Counted from the stretch's first letter, positions 51,485 through 60,218 are shown. The stretch is DNA of 64,000 nt from Burkholderia stabilis (GCF_001742165.1 NZ_CP016442.1:3596001-3660000), one strand, 5' to 3'. Numbers and translations are program-made. Notes: generated by a model not told the origin, from the letters alone.

Positions 51485-52017
51485 TGATGGATCTGCTGAA
51501 GGTCGAGATCGACGTACGGGGAGCGCTCGAAGCGCTCGCGGGCATGCCGCCTGCAGCAATGCAGGCGGCATGGCGTCGGACGCTGCGCAAGACAGGCGCG
51601 TGGATTCGGAGTCAGACGGCGAAAGAGGTCAGCGGCGCGACGGGCATTCAGCAGAAGCTGCTGCGGCAGCGGATGTACTTCTTCATGCGCTCGCTCGACA
51701 CGGGCAAGGTGTGGCTCGGGTTGAACCCGCTCGAGGCGCATCGGCTCGGTGCGGTTCGGCGCACGAAGAAGGGGATGCGCGCCGGCAAATCGCTGTTCGA
51801 GGGCGCGTGGCGCAAGACCAAGGCGCAGCCGGACGGCGCGATCTACCGTCGCACCGGAAAGGCGCGAACGCCGTTCGAAGTGGTGACGGTCGAATGGTCG
51901 CAGACGGGCGATCCGGCATTTCGACGCGCTGCGCGTGAGTGCGAGGCGCGGCTGATGACGGTGCTGCGGCAAGAGGTCAACTACGAAATCCAGAAGGCGG
52001 CGAATCGTGCTCGATAA
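51484..52017 (+). CDS. Minor tail protein Z-like (neck or tail completion)
   Basis: A 177-residue basic protein resembling the lambda gpZ/prophage minor tail Z family: AAMQAAWRRTLRKTGAWIRSQTAKEVSG, LGLNPLEAHRLGAVRRTKKGM and FEVVTVEWSQTGDPAFRRAARE. Such proteins act in head-tail connection. The ATG overlaps the preceding stop by one base; a second ATG follows immediately at 51487. Confidence 0.8.
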   Translation: MMDLLKVEIDVRGALEALAGMPPAAMQAAWRRTLRKTGAWIRSQTAKEVSGATGIQQKLLRQRMYFFMRSLDTGKVWLGLNPLEAHRLGAVRRTKKGMRAGKSLFEGAWRKTKAQPDGAIYRRTGKARTPFEVVTVEWSQTGDPAFRRAARECEARLMTVLRQEVNYEIQKAANRAR

Positions 52018-52531
52018 CTTGAAACAACTTCACGACGGCATCGAGGCCGGCCTGCGTGCGCGCTTGCCCGATCTCGAACGTATCCACGCGTACCCGAAGA
52101 TCGGCAAGTCAATCGAAACGCCGTTCGTCGCGGTCGAGCTGGCGGAGCTGGAGCCGGGGCACGACGACGGAACGGGCCGGGTGCCGCTGATCGCGCGCAT
52201 GCAGGCCCGCGTGATCGTCGACCCGCTGGTGGAGGATGCCGAGGTCCAGGTGCGCGAGTTGTCCGCGCGCGTGCTGCAAACGGTGCACGGGGCGACGTGG
52301 GGGCTGCCGATGACGCCCGGCAAACAGGTCGGGTCGGCGGGCGAAGATCCGTTCCGGCCCGAACTGGATACGTATCTCGTTTGGCTCGTCGAGTGGGTGC
52401 ACGAATTTGACCTGGGCGACGCGTACGAACCGCCGACGACGGGGCGTGCGGTGTTGTGGGGTGTCGATCCGGAGACGGGGCCGGGGCACGAAGACCATTA
52501 CTGGAATCCGGTGGAGCAGGGAGCGGGGTGA
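52007..52531 (+). CDS. Putative tail terminator/completion protein
   Basis: A 174-residue protein starting with GTG inside the end of the Z-like gene. It reads LKQLHDGIEAGLRARLPDLERIHAYP, VAVELAELEPGHDDGTGRVPLIARMQARVIVD and a long acidic Trp-rich tail (PGHEDHYWNPVEQG). Position between Z and the spike gene fits a tail terminator. The family was not recognised by sequence with certainty. Confidence 0.62.
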   Translation: MLDNLKQLHDGIEAGLRARLPDLERIHAYPKIGKSIETPFVAVELAELEPGHDDGTGRVPLIARMQARVIVDPLVEDAEVQVRELSARVLQTVHGATWGLPMTPGKQVGSAGEDPFRPELDTYLVWLVEWVHEFDLGDAYEPPTTGRAVLWGVDPETGPGHEDHYWNPVEQGAG

Positions 52532-52534
52532 CGT

Positions 52535-53215
52535 GTGAGCGACTTCGAGCTTGGCGAGATGGATCGCCGCATGGCGTGCCTGACGCAGTCTGCGGTCGTG
52601 GAGGCGATCACGTACGATCCGCCGCGCGTGAAAGTGCGTGTCGGCGATTGGGTCAGCGACTGGCTCAAATGGCAGGCCGGTGCCGCCGGCAAGGTTCGGC
52701 ATTGGCGTCCGCCGTCCGTTGACGAGGAGGTTGCCCTGTGGGCACCGTCCGGCGATCTCGCGGGTGCGTTCGTCGCGCCCGGCTACTACACAGAGCAGCA
52801 CGGCGGGTCTGGACGGTCGAGTCCCGACGAGACGGCGATCGATTACCCGGACGGTGCGTACGAGCAGTACAACCATGCGAGCCATGAATACGTGCTGTCA
52901 GTGCCTGCCGGTGGTCGGATCGTGTTCCGCATTGGCGGGACTGAGTTCGAGCTGAAGGCGGACGGCGCGACGCTGCGCAGTGCGAAGCTGCTGGCGGACG
53001 TTCCGGATTCGAGGTTCACGGGTAACACGACGACCGAGAAAATGCTCACGTTCAACGGTGGCATGCAGGGCAAGCCGGGCGAGGGCGGGGGTGTCGCGAT
53101 GAAGATCGCTGGCAGTGCGGACTATACAGGTGACGTTACGGCGGGAGGTAAGTCGCTCACGAAGCACAGGCACCGTGAGCAGGGCGACGGCGAGCTGGTC
53201 GGTCCGCCAGTGTGA
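52535..53215 (+). CDS. Baseplate spike protein (P2 gpV-like)
   Basis: A 226-residue tail spike that pierces the outer membrane. It starts with GTG. An OB-fold N-terminal domain (VVEAITYDPPRVKVRVGDW, VDEEVALWAPSGDLAGAFVAPGYY) is followed by a triple beta-helix-like part and the tip KHRHREQGDGELVGPPV, in which His211-x-His213 would coordinate iron in the trimer. This is the first P2-type tail gene, marking the change from the lambda-like head module. Confidence 0.9.
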   Translation: MSDFELGEMDRRMACLTQSAVVEAITYDPPRVKVRVGDWVSDWLKWQAGAAGKVRHWRPPSVDEEVALWAPSGDLAGAFVAPGYYTEQHGGSGRSSPDETAIDYPDGAYEQYNHASHEYVLSVPAGGRIVFRIGGTEFELKADGATLRSAKLLADVPDSRFTGNTTTEKMLTFNGGMQGKPGEGGGVAMKIAGSADYTGDVTAGGKSLTKHRHREQGDGELVGPPV

Positions 53216-53222
53216 GCACAGC

Positions 53223-53257
53223 AAAGTAACTTTTGACCCCGCCCGTGCGGGGTTTTT
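53223..53257 (+). terminator. AAAGTAACTTT motif plus intrinsic terminator
   Basis: The exact 11-mer at 53223-53233 is followed four bases later by CCCCGC-CCGT-GCGGGG (53237-53252) and TTTTT. It lies just past the spike stop codon. Confidence 0.8.
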
Positions 53258-53274
53258 CGTTTGTGGGGGTGGTG

Positions 53275-53475
53275 ATGGCGAAAGACGCACAGCAAGGCGG
53301 GGCGGTGGTACCCGTGACATTCATCGATACCGAGTTCCGCAGCCGCGTGATCGTGTTTCCGGACGGCTCGCACGTTGCCGTGCTGGCCGGCAAAACGGAA
53401 GTGACGGAGCCTGAGCATATCGCCTATCTCGAATCGCGCGAGTGCTTCAAGCGCATCCCGACGAAGGCGCAGTGA
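53275..53475 (+). CDS. Small tail-region protein
   Basis: A 66-residue beta-rich protein, MAKDAQQGGAVVPVTFIDTEFRSRVIVFPDGSHVAVL, ending FKRIPTKAQ. It lies between spike and W-like baseplate genes, its stop overlapping the latter's start (TGATG). Not recognised by family; probably a minor tail protein. Confidence 0.62.
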   Translation: MAKDAQQGGAVVPVTFIDTEFRSRVIVFPDGSHVAVLAGKTEVTEPEHIAYLESRECFKRIPTKAQ

Positions 53476-53810
53476 TGGTCGCGCTGGTCGGTATGTGTCG
53501 CCGTACGGGCCGACTGATCGGCGGTCTGGATCATCTTGTGCAGAGCATCGCGGACATTCTCAGCACGCGCAAGGGAACCCGCCGCGAGCGACCCGATTAC
53601 GGCTCGGATCTCCCTGCGATGGTTGACCTGCCCGTCACGCGCGGATGGATCTCGGCCGCGCAGGCGGAAGCCGCGCGCGCGATCGGTCGATGGGAGCCGC
53701 GAATTGCGCTGGATAGCGTGAAAGCGCTCTCTGTCGTGGACGGCAAAGTAACTTTTAGGATCGCCGGCCAATACAACGGCGACGATGTTGTATTCGAGGT
53801 GACGATATGA
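53475..53810 (+). CDS. Baseplate wedge protein (P2 gpW/T4 gp25-like)
   Basis: A 111-residue gp25-type wedge protein. The hallmark region is MCRRTGRLIGGLDHLVQSIADILSTRKGTRRERPDYGSDLP, with the EPRI-like WEPRIAL later. ATG at 53475 overlaps the preceding stop; 53493 is an alternative. Its stop overlaps the J-like gene start by four bases. Confidence 0.92.
   Translation: MVALVGMCRRTGRLIGGLDHLVQSIADILSTRKGTRRERPDYGSDLPAMVDLPVTRGWISAAQAEAARAIGRWEPRIALDSVKALSVVDGKVTFRIAGQYNGDDVVFEVTI
53745..53755. repeat. AAAGTAACTTT motif inside the W-like gene
   Basis: Exact copy, read as Lys-Val-Thr-Phe codons 91-94 of the W-like gene. Confidence 0.7.
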
Positions 53811-54703
53811 CAGTGATCGATCTGTCGGCGCTTGATCCACCGGATCTCGTCGAAACGCTCGACTTCGAGGAGGTGTACCAGCGCAAGCTCGAACACTTCA
53901 AGAGCATCTATCCGGATTGGACGGCTGCGCTGGAATCCGATCCGGTCGTCAAGTTGATCGAGCTGGCGGCGTACGACGACATACGGTTTCGGGCGCGTGT
54001 CAACGATGCAGCCCGAGCCGTGTTGCTGGCGTACTCGACGGGCGCGGATCTTGAACACCTCGCGGTGCTCTGGAATTTGCAGCGGGAGACAGTCGATACC
54101 GGTGATCCGGAAGCGCATCCGCCTGTCCCCGCGACAGTCGAGCGCGACGAGCGGCTGCGATTGCGTACGCAGATGGGTATCGAGCGTTCGTCAACGGCGG
54201 GGCCATTCGGTGCATATCGGTCGATGGCGATGGATGCATCGCCGGATGTCGCCGATGTGCGCGTCGATCGACCGGAGGGCGGTGTCGTTCGCGTCGTGGT
54301 GAAGTCGTACTCGAACGGTGGCGTTGCCAGTGCTGCGCTGCTCGACACGGTCCGCCGAGCGCTCTCTCCCGAAGATCGTCGGCCGCTCAATGACACGCTG
54401 CTCGTTGTGCCGGCCCGGCCGGTCGAATACTCGATCGTCGCCGACGTGTACATCGGGCGCGGGCCAGATCCGGGCGTCGTGCTTGCTGCGCGACGGCAGG
54501 ATCTCGATATCGCAGTCGCTGCGGGCGAAGCGCTACGGGTTGGCATGCCTCGCTCGGCCGTAACCGGGGCGCTGCATCCCAAAGCGTCGGGTGTCGTGCG
54601 TGTCGATCTGAAGGCCCCTATGGCTGACGTGGTGTGTGCGATCGATCAGTTCGCCCGGTGTACATCGATCGTGCTGAATCCGAAGGTGAACGATGACGAC
54701 TGA
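53807..54703 (+). CDS. Baseplate assembly protein (P2 gpJ-like)
   Basis: A 298-residue baseplate wedge component: VIDLSALDPPDLVETLDFEEVYQRKLEHFKSIYPDWTAALESDPV is the family N-terminus, with TGADLEHLAVLWNLQR and a repeated beta-sandwich part (VVVKSYSNGGVASAALLDTVRRAL). Overlaps at both ends (W by four bases, I by eleven). Length is normal. Confidence 0.92.
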   Translation: MTVIDLSALDPPDLVETLDFEEVYQRKLEHFKSIYPDWTAALESDPVVKLIELAAYDDIRFRARVNDAARAVLLAYSTGADLEHLAVLWNLQRETVDTGDPEAHPPVPATVERDERLRLRTQMGIERSSTAGPFGAYRSMAMDASPDVADVRVDRPEGGVVRVVVKSYSNGGVASAALLDTVRRALSPEDRRPLNDTLLVVPARPVEYSIVADVYIGRGPDPGVVLAARRQDLDIAVAAGEALRVGMPRSAVTGALHPKASGVVRVDLKAPMADVVCAIDQFARCTSIVLNPKVNDDD

Positions 54704-55271
54704 AGCACTACTGCCGACGAACCAGACGAGTCTAGAGGCGGCGCTCGCGCAGGTGATGCGGCCGTCTGTCGATCCGAACGTGATCCGCACGCTCTGGGAT
54801 GCGGATCGCTGCCCGGCCGCTTTCCTGCCGTGGCTCGCGTGGTCGCTCGCAGTCGACGGATGGGAGCTGGCGGAGTCCGAAGAGGCGCGACGCGCGCTGA
54901 TCAAGTCGTCTCTGGCGATCTATCAAAAGAAGGGCACGCCGTGGGCGATCCGCGAGATCGTTCGTCGTCTCGGGTTCGGCGAGATCGACATTCAGGAGGG
55001 GCGGCAGATCAAGCGGCGAGACGGTTCGGCGAAGCGCGACGGTCGATATCTGCACGGCGGATCGACTGCATGGGCCGAGTACATCGTGAAGCTGCGGCGG
55101 CCGGTGACGCGAGATCAGGGCGAGAACTTGAAGCGGGCGATCGAGCGTTACGCGCCGGCTCGTAGCCGGCTCGCGTGGCTCGATTTTTCTGAGGTTGCAA
55201 TCCGGCACAACGGTGCCGCGACGCGCAATGGTCAATATACGCGAGGGGTGATCGGTACATGGCCAATCTGA
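54693..55271 (+). CDS. Tail protein I (P2 gpI-like)
   Basis: A 192-residue protein linking baseplate and tail fibres. Family features: LLPTNQTSLEAALAQVM, IRTLWDADRCPAAFLPWLAWSLAVDGWE and KSSLAIYQKKGTPWAIREIVRRLGFGEI. Order J-I-fibre is as in P2. Its end overlaps the fibre gene by 13 bases. Confidence 0.92.
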   Translation: MTTEALLPTNQTSLEAALAQVMRPSVDPNVIRTLWDADRCPAAFLPWLAWSLAVDGWELAESEEARRALIKSSLAIYQKKGTPWAIREIVRRLGFGEIDIQEGRQIKRRDGSAKRDGRYLHGGSTAWAEYIVKLRRPVTRDQGENLKRAIERYAPARSRLAWLDFSEVAIRHNGAATRNGQYTRGVIGTWPI

Positions 55272-57256
55272 AAGAAGAAAGTAAGTGGGAGGAAGGGGTC
55301 TACCAGTTCGAAACGTCGGACCCCGTACAAGGTGGACCTGATGGGATCGACAACGTGCCGACAAAGCAACTTGCGAATCGGACGCGTCACCTCAAAGACC
55401 GGGCGGACGGCAACGACAAGCGGGTCGGCGAAGTCAGTGCGCAGGTCGAAGCGCTCGGCAAGCGAACCGACGCACTCGGTAACGACAAGCTGCCGTACAC
55501 GGGCGGCACGTTGAAGGGTGTGCTTCGAGGGAAGGTCGGCGCAATCACGCCGAACAACGCAAACAACGCTGGATTCGGATTCGAGAACGATCCTGACACG
55601 GGCATGTTTTCGCCGAGCGACGGATACCTTCAGATCGGCGCACAAGGTGTTTCGCACCTGGAGATTCAGGGCAATAACTGCTTTGTTGGGCCGGCCGCCG
55701 CGAGTGGTTGGCTTGCGCTGATCGCGGGCGGTGCCGAGCGGATGCGTATCACTCGCGAGGGGCGCGTGCTTTTGGGGACGACAGCTGACAACGGGCGTGA
55801 AGGCTTTCAAGTCGCGTATCGGACGTCGTTTGCGAATGGCGTCCGTTCTAGCGGGATGGACCTTGACGACACACTCGGGGGGCAGTACCGAGCGACGTCG
55901 GCGAACTACGGTGTCATGCTGCGCAACGACGACCGAGACTGCTACTTGCTTCAGACCAAGAAAGGCGATCCGCTCGGACCATGGAACGATTACCGGCCGA
56001 TCTTGTGGAATCTCGAAAGCGGCTTTTTGCGGCTCGACGACACAGGACGCGGAACGTCAATCGGCGGGTCGGTCGAAATGCGTGGAGACCTTACGTTGAA
56101 GCCTTCGTGGGGCGAAGGCCGGCTTCGCTTTGGCGCGGTTGACGGCTATTTCTATGCGAATGCCGACAACGTCGGGTGGTATTCGGCAACGAAAGGCTCG
56201 TTTCAGTATTTCTTCGGCAGTCGAACATTTTGTATCGATGGAAAACCGGTCTACCACACGGGCAATCTGACGCCGCTCGACCTGAACAACGGCGGGACGC
56301 TTAAAGGTGCGCTCTGGCTTGCTGCCGGCGCTCGGGTTTTCCTCTCGGAAGGCACGCCGCAGAATCCGTCGTTGACTTTCGACAAGGACGGTACTCCGGA
56401 TACTGGTCTTTATCACATCGGTGACGGCGCTTTCGGCGTCACGTGTAACGGGATCGTCACAGCGCGATTCACTGCCGACAAGGGCACGATCTTTGATCGA
56501 CCTGTGCAGGTGCCTACGCCAGCCGCTGGAGATAAGTCGGGAAGTGTCGCGTCGACGGCGTTTGTCGTCGATGCGATCGCGTCGGCGTCGATCGGCCAGA
56601 TCATTTTCGAGGTGCGAAGCAGTGTGCGGGCAGGCTGCCTGAAGCTGGACGGAGCGTTACTCAAGCGAGCCGATTATCCGCAGCTCTGGGCGTACGCTCA
56701 GGCAAGCGGTGCGCTCGCAACGGAGAAGGACTGGGCCGCTGGTTGGTGGGGGTGCTTCTCGATCGGCGACGGGGAGACGACGTTCCGCATCCCCGAGTTT
56801 CGCGGCGAAGGTGTCCGGTGTGCTGACGGCGGGCGGGGTGTTGATTCTGGTCGCGGTGTCGGTTCGTGGCAGGACAGCCAAAACCGCTCCCACTCGCACG
56901 GCGCCTCGTCAGGTGCCGCTGGAGATCACACACATACCGCTTGGACTGATGCGGCCGGCTGGCACGGACACAACATTACGCAGCAGCCTCACTCGCACGG
57001 GTTTGGTCTGGGGTCGAACGGCGCGTATTCGACGAGCACCGGGCGCGGGTACGGCATGGACAACGGCCGTGCGAACAACTTGGGAACGGATGGTGCAACG
57101 ATCCCTATCGGCATCGACGGAAATGGACAGCATACGCACGCAGTCGGTATCGGCGGTGTTGGTGGTCACTCGCATGCAATCAGCATTGCCGCTGACGGGG
57201 GCACCGAAGCGCGCATGCGCAACATCGCAGTGCTTGCCATGATCCGCGCATATTAA
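55259..57256 (+). CDS. Tail fibre (gpH-like) with His-rich collar tip
   Basis: A 665-residue receptor-binding protein. The N-terminal MANLKEESKWEEGVYQFET with QLANRTRHLKDR binds the baseplate. The middle contains repeated beta elements (YTGGTLKG near 80 and NNGGTLKG near 350) and intramolecular fibre motifs. The last third is a phage tail-collar domain (SIGDGETTFRIPEFRGE), followed by six His-x-His pairs (HSHG, HTHT, HGHN, HSHG, HTHA, HSHA) that probably bind iron in the trimer. A fibre-assembly gene follows. Confidence 0.9.
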   Translation: MANLKEESKWEEGVYQFETSDPVQGGPDGIDNVPTKQLANRTRHLKDRADGNDKRVGEVSAQVEALGKRTDALGNDKLPYTGGTLKGVLRGKVGAITPNNANNAGFGFENDPDTGMFSPSDGYLQIGAQGVSHLEIQGNNCFVGPAAASGWLALIAGGAERMRITREGRVLLGTTADNGREGFQVAYRTSFANGVRSSGMDLDDTLGGQYRATSANYGVMLRNDDRDCYLLQTKKGDPLGPWNDYRPILWNLESGFLRLDDTGRGTSIGGSVEMRGDLTLKPSWGEGRLRFGAVDGYFYANADNVGWYSATKGSFQYFFGSRTFCIDGKPVYHTGNLTPLDLNNGGTLKGALWLAAGARVFLSEGTPQNPSLTFDKDGTPDTGLYHIGDGAFGVTCNGIVTARFTADKGTIFDRPVQVPTPAAGDKSGSVASTAFVVDAIASASIGQIIFEVRSSVRAGCLKLDGALLKRADYPQLWAYAQASGALATEKDWAAGWWGCFSIGDGETTFRIPEFRGEGVRCADGGRGVDSGRGVGSWQDSQNRSHSHGASSGAAGDHTHTAWTDAAGWHGHNITQQPHSHGFGLGSNGAYSTSTGRGYGMDNGRANNLGTDGATIPIGIDGNGQHTHAVGIGGVGGHSHAISIAADGGTEARMRNIAVLAMIRAY

Positions 57257-57271
57257 TTCGTGAGGTAGAAC

Positions 57272-58051
57272 ATGCTTTGCAATCAATACGACAGTTTGAC
57301 CGGGCAGTACATCGTGAGCTTTCTTGCCGATGTCGATCCGATGAATTCGAGCCGCTATCTGGTTCCCGCGTTCTGCACGCTCGAGCCGCTGCCCGAACGT
57401 GGACCACGTACCTGGCCGTTCTGGCGTGCCGACAAATGGGAGATGCTGCCCGACTATCGCGGCGTGCGCCTCTATCGAACCGAGTCCGGTCTCGCGGCGG
57501 AAATTACCGTGGCAGGTGTGACGCCGGACGACGCGGGCCTGACTGAAGAGCCGCGCCCATCCGATTCGCACGTATGGCGGGAAGGGGCGTGGGTTGTCGA
57601 CGAGAAGATCGTCGCGGACCGGGCGCGCGAGTCAGCGATGAATGACTTCTTCTCGCGGCTGGAAAAGGCTCGTCAGCAGAATCGCGGCAAGGCGGATGCT
57701 CGGATGACGGGGCGACTGTCGGATCTCGAAGAGGCGATGTTCGACGCATGGGCCGATTATCAGGTCGCGCTGGTGAATGTTGTCGAGTCACCGACGTTCC
57801 CGGCGCGGATTGCGTGGCCTGCCGAACCTGATCCGGCCGCGATTCTCGCGAAGGTTGAGGCCGAACGCGCAGCGAAAGCGAAGCGCGAAGCGGAGGAGGC
57901 TGCGCAGTGGGCGGCTGCTGAGAAGCAGGCCGAAGAGGATCGCGCTGCGGCCGAGGCGGAAATGCAGCGTCGAGCGGAGGCGGCGGCAACAACCGACGCC
58001 TCCCCCGAGCCGGAGCAACCGAAGGCGTCCGATACGTCCGTCAAAAAGTAA
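57272..58051 (+). CDS. Tail fibre assembly chaperone
   Basis: A 259-residue protein downstream of the fibre, as expected of its chaperone. FWRADKWEMLPDYRGVRLYRTESG and the WREGAWVVDE motif resemble assembly proteins. Residues about 195-245 form an Ala/Glu/Lys-rich coiled coil (AERAAKAKREAEEAAQWAAA), unusually long. The stop TAA is inside an AAAGTAACTTT copy. Confidence 0.78.
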   Translation: MLCNQYDSLTGQYIVSFLADVDPMNSSRYLVPAFCTLEPLPERGPRTWPFWRADKWEMLPDYRGVRLYRTESGLAAEITVAGVTPDDAGLTEEPRPSDSHVWREGAWVVDEKIVADRARESAMNDFFSRLEKARQQNRGKADARMTGRLSDLEEAMFDAWADYQVALVNVVESPTFPARIAWPAEPDPAAILAKVEAERAAKAKREAEEAAQWAAAEKQAEEDRAAAEAEMQRRAEAAATTDASPEPEQPKASDTSVKK

Positions 58052-58055
58052 CTTT
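58045..58055. repeat. AAAGTAACTTT motif at the fibre-assembly gene end
   Basis: Exact copy; contains the stop codon TAA of the upstream gene (58049-58051) and directly precedes two hairpins. Confidence 0.75.
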
Positions 58056-58057
58056 GC

Positions 58058-58118
58058 CGACGCCGCATGTGTTGCCGGCGTCGTTTCGTTTCAAGCCGCT
58101 CCGATGAGCGGCTTTTTT
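58058..58118 (+). terminator. Tandem terminator hairpins before the sheath gene
   Basis: CGACGCCG / CGGCGTCG (58058-58065, 58076-58083), then TTTCGTTT; and AAGCCGCT / AGCGGCTT (58093-58100, 58107-58114) followed by TTTT. Confidence 0.82.
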
Positions 58119-58134
58119 ATTTCCGGAGATCCGC

Positions 58135-59304
58135 ATGGCAGCGACTTCCTTTTTTCACGGCATCACGACGACGATCGTCGACAGCGGTCCTCGCACGATT
58201 GCGGTGCCGTCGTCGTCGGTGGTCGGTATGACCGACACGTACACGCCCGGCCCCGATCTGGCGCAGCCGAACGTCCCGATGCAACTGACGAGCTACGGCG
58301 AGGCGGTGCGTGCGTTCGGCGAGAACAGCGCGATCGCGCGGGCAGCTCGCGCGATCTACGCGCAGAGCAGCGCGATTGTGATCGCCGTGGGGGTGCCGGC
58401 AGCGGCCGACGCGGCGCAGCTCACATCGGCGATCATCGGTGGTGTGTCGGCCGGGGGCGCACGCACGGGCATGCAGGCGCTGCTCGACGCGAAGTCGCGC
58501 TTCAACGCACAACCGCGTTTGCTGGTCGCACCTGGGCATACGTCCAAGCAGCCGGTCGCGACGGCTGCCGACTCGCTCGCCGGCAAGCTGCGCGCGATGG
58601 CCGTGATCGATGGCCCGAACGTCGACGACGAGGCAGCGATCGCGTACGCGAAGAACTTCGGCAGCAAGCGCCTGTACATGGTCGACCCCGGCGCGAAGGC
58701 ATGGAACAACGCGACGAACGGCGAGATCTCGCTGCCCGCGTCGACGTACGCGGCGGGGCTGTTCTGTCAGACCGACGCGAAGATCGGTTTCTGGGCGTCG
58801 CCGTCGAACAAGGAAATCGTCGAGATCACGGGGACGGGCAGGCCGATCGAATACCTCGACGGCGACGAGACGTGCCGCGCGAACCTGCTCAACAACGCGA
58901 ACATCACGACGATCATTCGCGACGGCGGGTATCGCCTCTGGGGGAACCGTACGCTGTCGGCCGATCCGAAATGGAAGTTTGTCACGCGCGTGCGCACGCT
59001 CGACATCGTCATGGATGCCGTGCAGGCGGGTCACAAGTGGGCGGTCGATCGCGGCATTACTGCGACGTACGTCAGCGACGTGACCGAAGGGCTGCACGCG
59101 TTCATGCGTGATCTGAAGCGTCAGGGCGCAGTGATCAACTTCGAGGTCTATCCGGACCCGTTGCTGAACACGGCGAGCCAGCTCGAAGACGGCAAGGTGT
59201 ACTGGAACATCCGATTCACGGACGTCCCGCCGGCCGAAAACCCGATTTTCCGCTTCGAGGTCACGAACCAGTGGCTGACCGAAGTGCTGGATAACCAGAT
59301 CTAA
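58135..59304 (+). CDS. Contractile tail sheath protein (P2 gpFI-like)
   Basis: A 389-residue sheath subunit. Typical regions: FFHGITTTIVDSGPRTIAVPSSSVVGMTDTYTPG at the start, AIYAQSSAIVIAVGVP, YAAGLFCQTDAKIGFWASPSNKEI, RTLDIVMDAVQAGHKWAVDRGI and the C-terminal VYWNIRFTDVPPAENPIFRFEVTN. GGAGATCC precedes the ATG. It proves a contractile tail. Confidence 0.95.
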   Translation: MAATSFFHGITTTIVDSGPRTIAVPSSSVVGMTDTYTPGPDLAQPNVPMQLTSYGEAVRAFGENSAIARAARAIYAQSSAIVIAVGVPAAADAAQLTSAIIGGVSAGGARTGMQALLDAKSRFNAQPRLLVAPGHTSKQPVATAADSLAGKLRAMAVIDGPNVDDEAAIAYAKNFGSKRLYMVDPGAKAWNNATNGEISLPASTYAAGLFCQTDAKIGFWASPSNKEIVEITGTGRPIEYLDGDETCRANLLNNANITTIIRDGGYRLWGNRTLSADPKWKFVTRVRTLDIVMDAVQAGHKWAVDRGITATYVSDVTEGLHAFMRDLKRQGAVINFEVYPDPLLNTASQLEDGKVYWNIRFTDVPPAENPIFRFEVTNQWLTEVLDNQI

Positions 59305-59314
59305 GGGAGGAACG

Positions 59315-59818
59315 ATGATTCCGGAAACTCTGTACAACTGCAACGCTCATATCGACGGCCGCGGATACGCTGGCCGCGCGACGAGCATGACGCCACCGAA
59401 GCTGAAGATCAAGACGGATGACTTCCGCGCGGGCGGGATGGACGCGACGGTCAAGGTCGATCAAGGCATGGAAGCTCTCGATGCATCGTTCTCGATGTCG
59501 ACGATGGAATACGAGGTGCTGCGCTTCTTCGGTCTGGTCGATCAGGGCGCGTTCAACGGTGTATTTCGCGCAGTGTTCATGGATCGCAGCGGTAAGACGA
59601 AAAACGTCGCCGTGTATCTGCGTGGGATGCTGCACGAAGTCGATCCGGGCGACTGGAAACCGGGCGACAAGTACGAGGCGAAATACTCCGTGTCGTGCGA
59701 CTACTACAAGCTGGAGATCGCCGGTGCGATTGTGCACGAGATCGATGTCTTCGCGTCCAAGCGGGTGATCAACGGTGTTGATCAGCTCGCCGAGGTCCGC
59801 AAGGGTCTTGGCATGTAG
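59315..59818 (+). CDS. Tail tube protein (P2 gpFII-like)
   Basis: A 167-residue tube subunit: MIPETLYNCNAHIDGRGYAGRATSMTPPKLKIKTDDFRAGGMDA, then AVYLRGMLHEVDPGDWKPGDKYEAKYSVSCDYYKLEI, the FII family pattern. Starts ten bases after the sheath stop with AGGGAGGA as ribosome binding site. Confidence 0.95.
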   Translation: MIPETLYNCNAHIDGRGYAGRATSMTPPKLKIKTDDFRAGGMDATVKVDQGMEALDASFSMSTMEYEVLRFFGLVDQGAFNGVFRAVFMDRSGKTKNVAVYLRGMLHEVDPGDWKPGDKYEAKYSVSCDYYKLEIAGAIVHEIDVFASKRVINGVDQLAEVRKGLGM

Positions 59819-59852
59819 TTCCCACGTCGGTGTCATTCGACGGACACGCAGC

Positions 59853-59899
59853 AAAGCTACTTTGTTCAATCAATGGCGAGCCGACGGCTCGCCATTTTT
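59853..59899 (+). terminator. AAAGCTACTTT variant plus intrinsic terminator
   Basis: A one-base variant of the repeat (59853-59863) precedes AATGGCGAGCC (59872-59882) / GGCTCGCCATT (59886-59896), continuing into TTT. It separates tube and chaperone genes. Confidence 0.75.
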
Positions 59900-59915
59900 C
59901 ATTTCAGGAACCGCA

Positions 59916-60218
59916 ATGGAAAAGGTCACGGTCAAGCTCAACTATCCGATCAAGCTCAACGGCGTCGAGTGCGACAGCTTCACGCTGCGCCGGCCGAAGG
60001 TGCGCGACATGCGTGGTGCGCAGAAGCTCGCGCCGAACGATGCCGAGCAGCAAGAGCTGATCCTGTTCGCGACGCTCGCAGATGTCGGCCCGGACGACAT
60101 CGAAGAGATGGACATGGCCGACTACGAGCGCGTGCAGGACGCCTACTACTCCTTTCGATCCGTACGCGAAGCTGGACCGAAAGACGCTCAAGGCGCTGGC
60201 AAATCGGTTGGTGCGTGA
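59916..60218 (+). CDS. Tail assembly chaperone, short form (P2 gpE-like)
   Basis: A 100-residue chaperone for the tape measure: MEKVTVKLNYPIKLNGVECDSFTLRRPKVRDMRGAQKL, ending in the 0 frame as GAGKSVGA. CAGGAACC precedes the ATG. A second product would be made by frameshift at TCC TTT CGA (codon 80 is TTT, 60153-60155), continuing in the +1 frame; see the next entry. It lies between tube and tape measure, as E/E' do in P2. Confidence 0.85.
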   Translation: MEKVTVKLNYPIKLNGVECDSFTLRRPKVRDMRGAQKLAPNDAEQQELILFATLADVGPDDIEEMDMADYERVQDAYYSFRSVREAGPKDAQGAGKSVGA

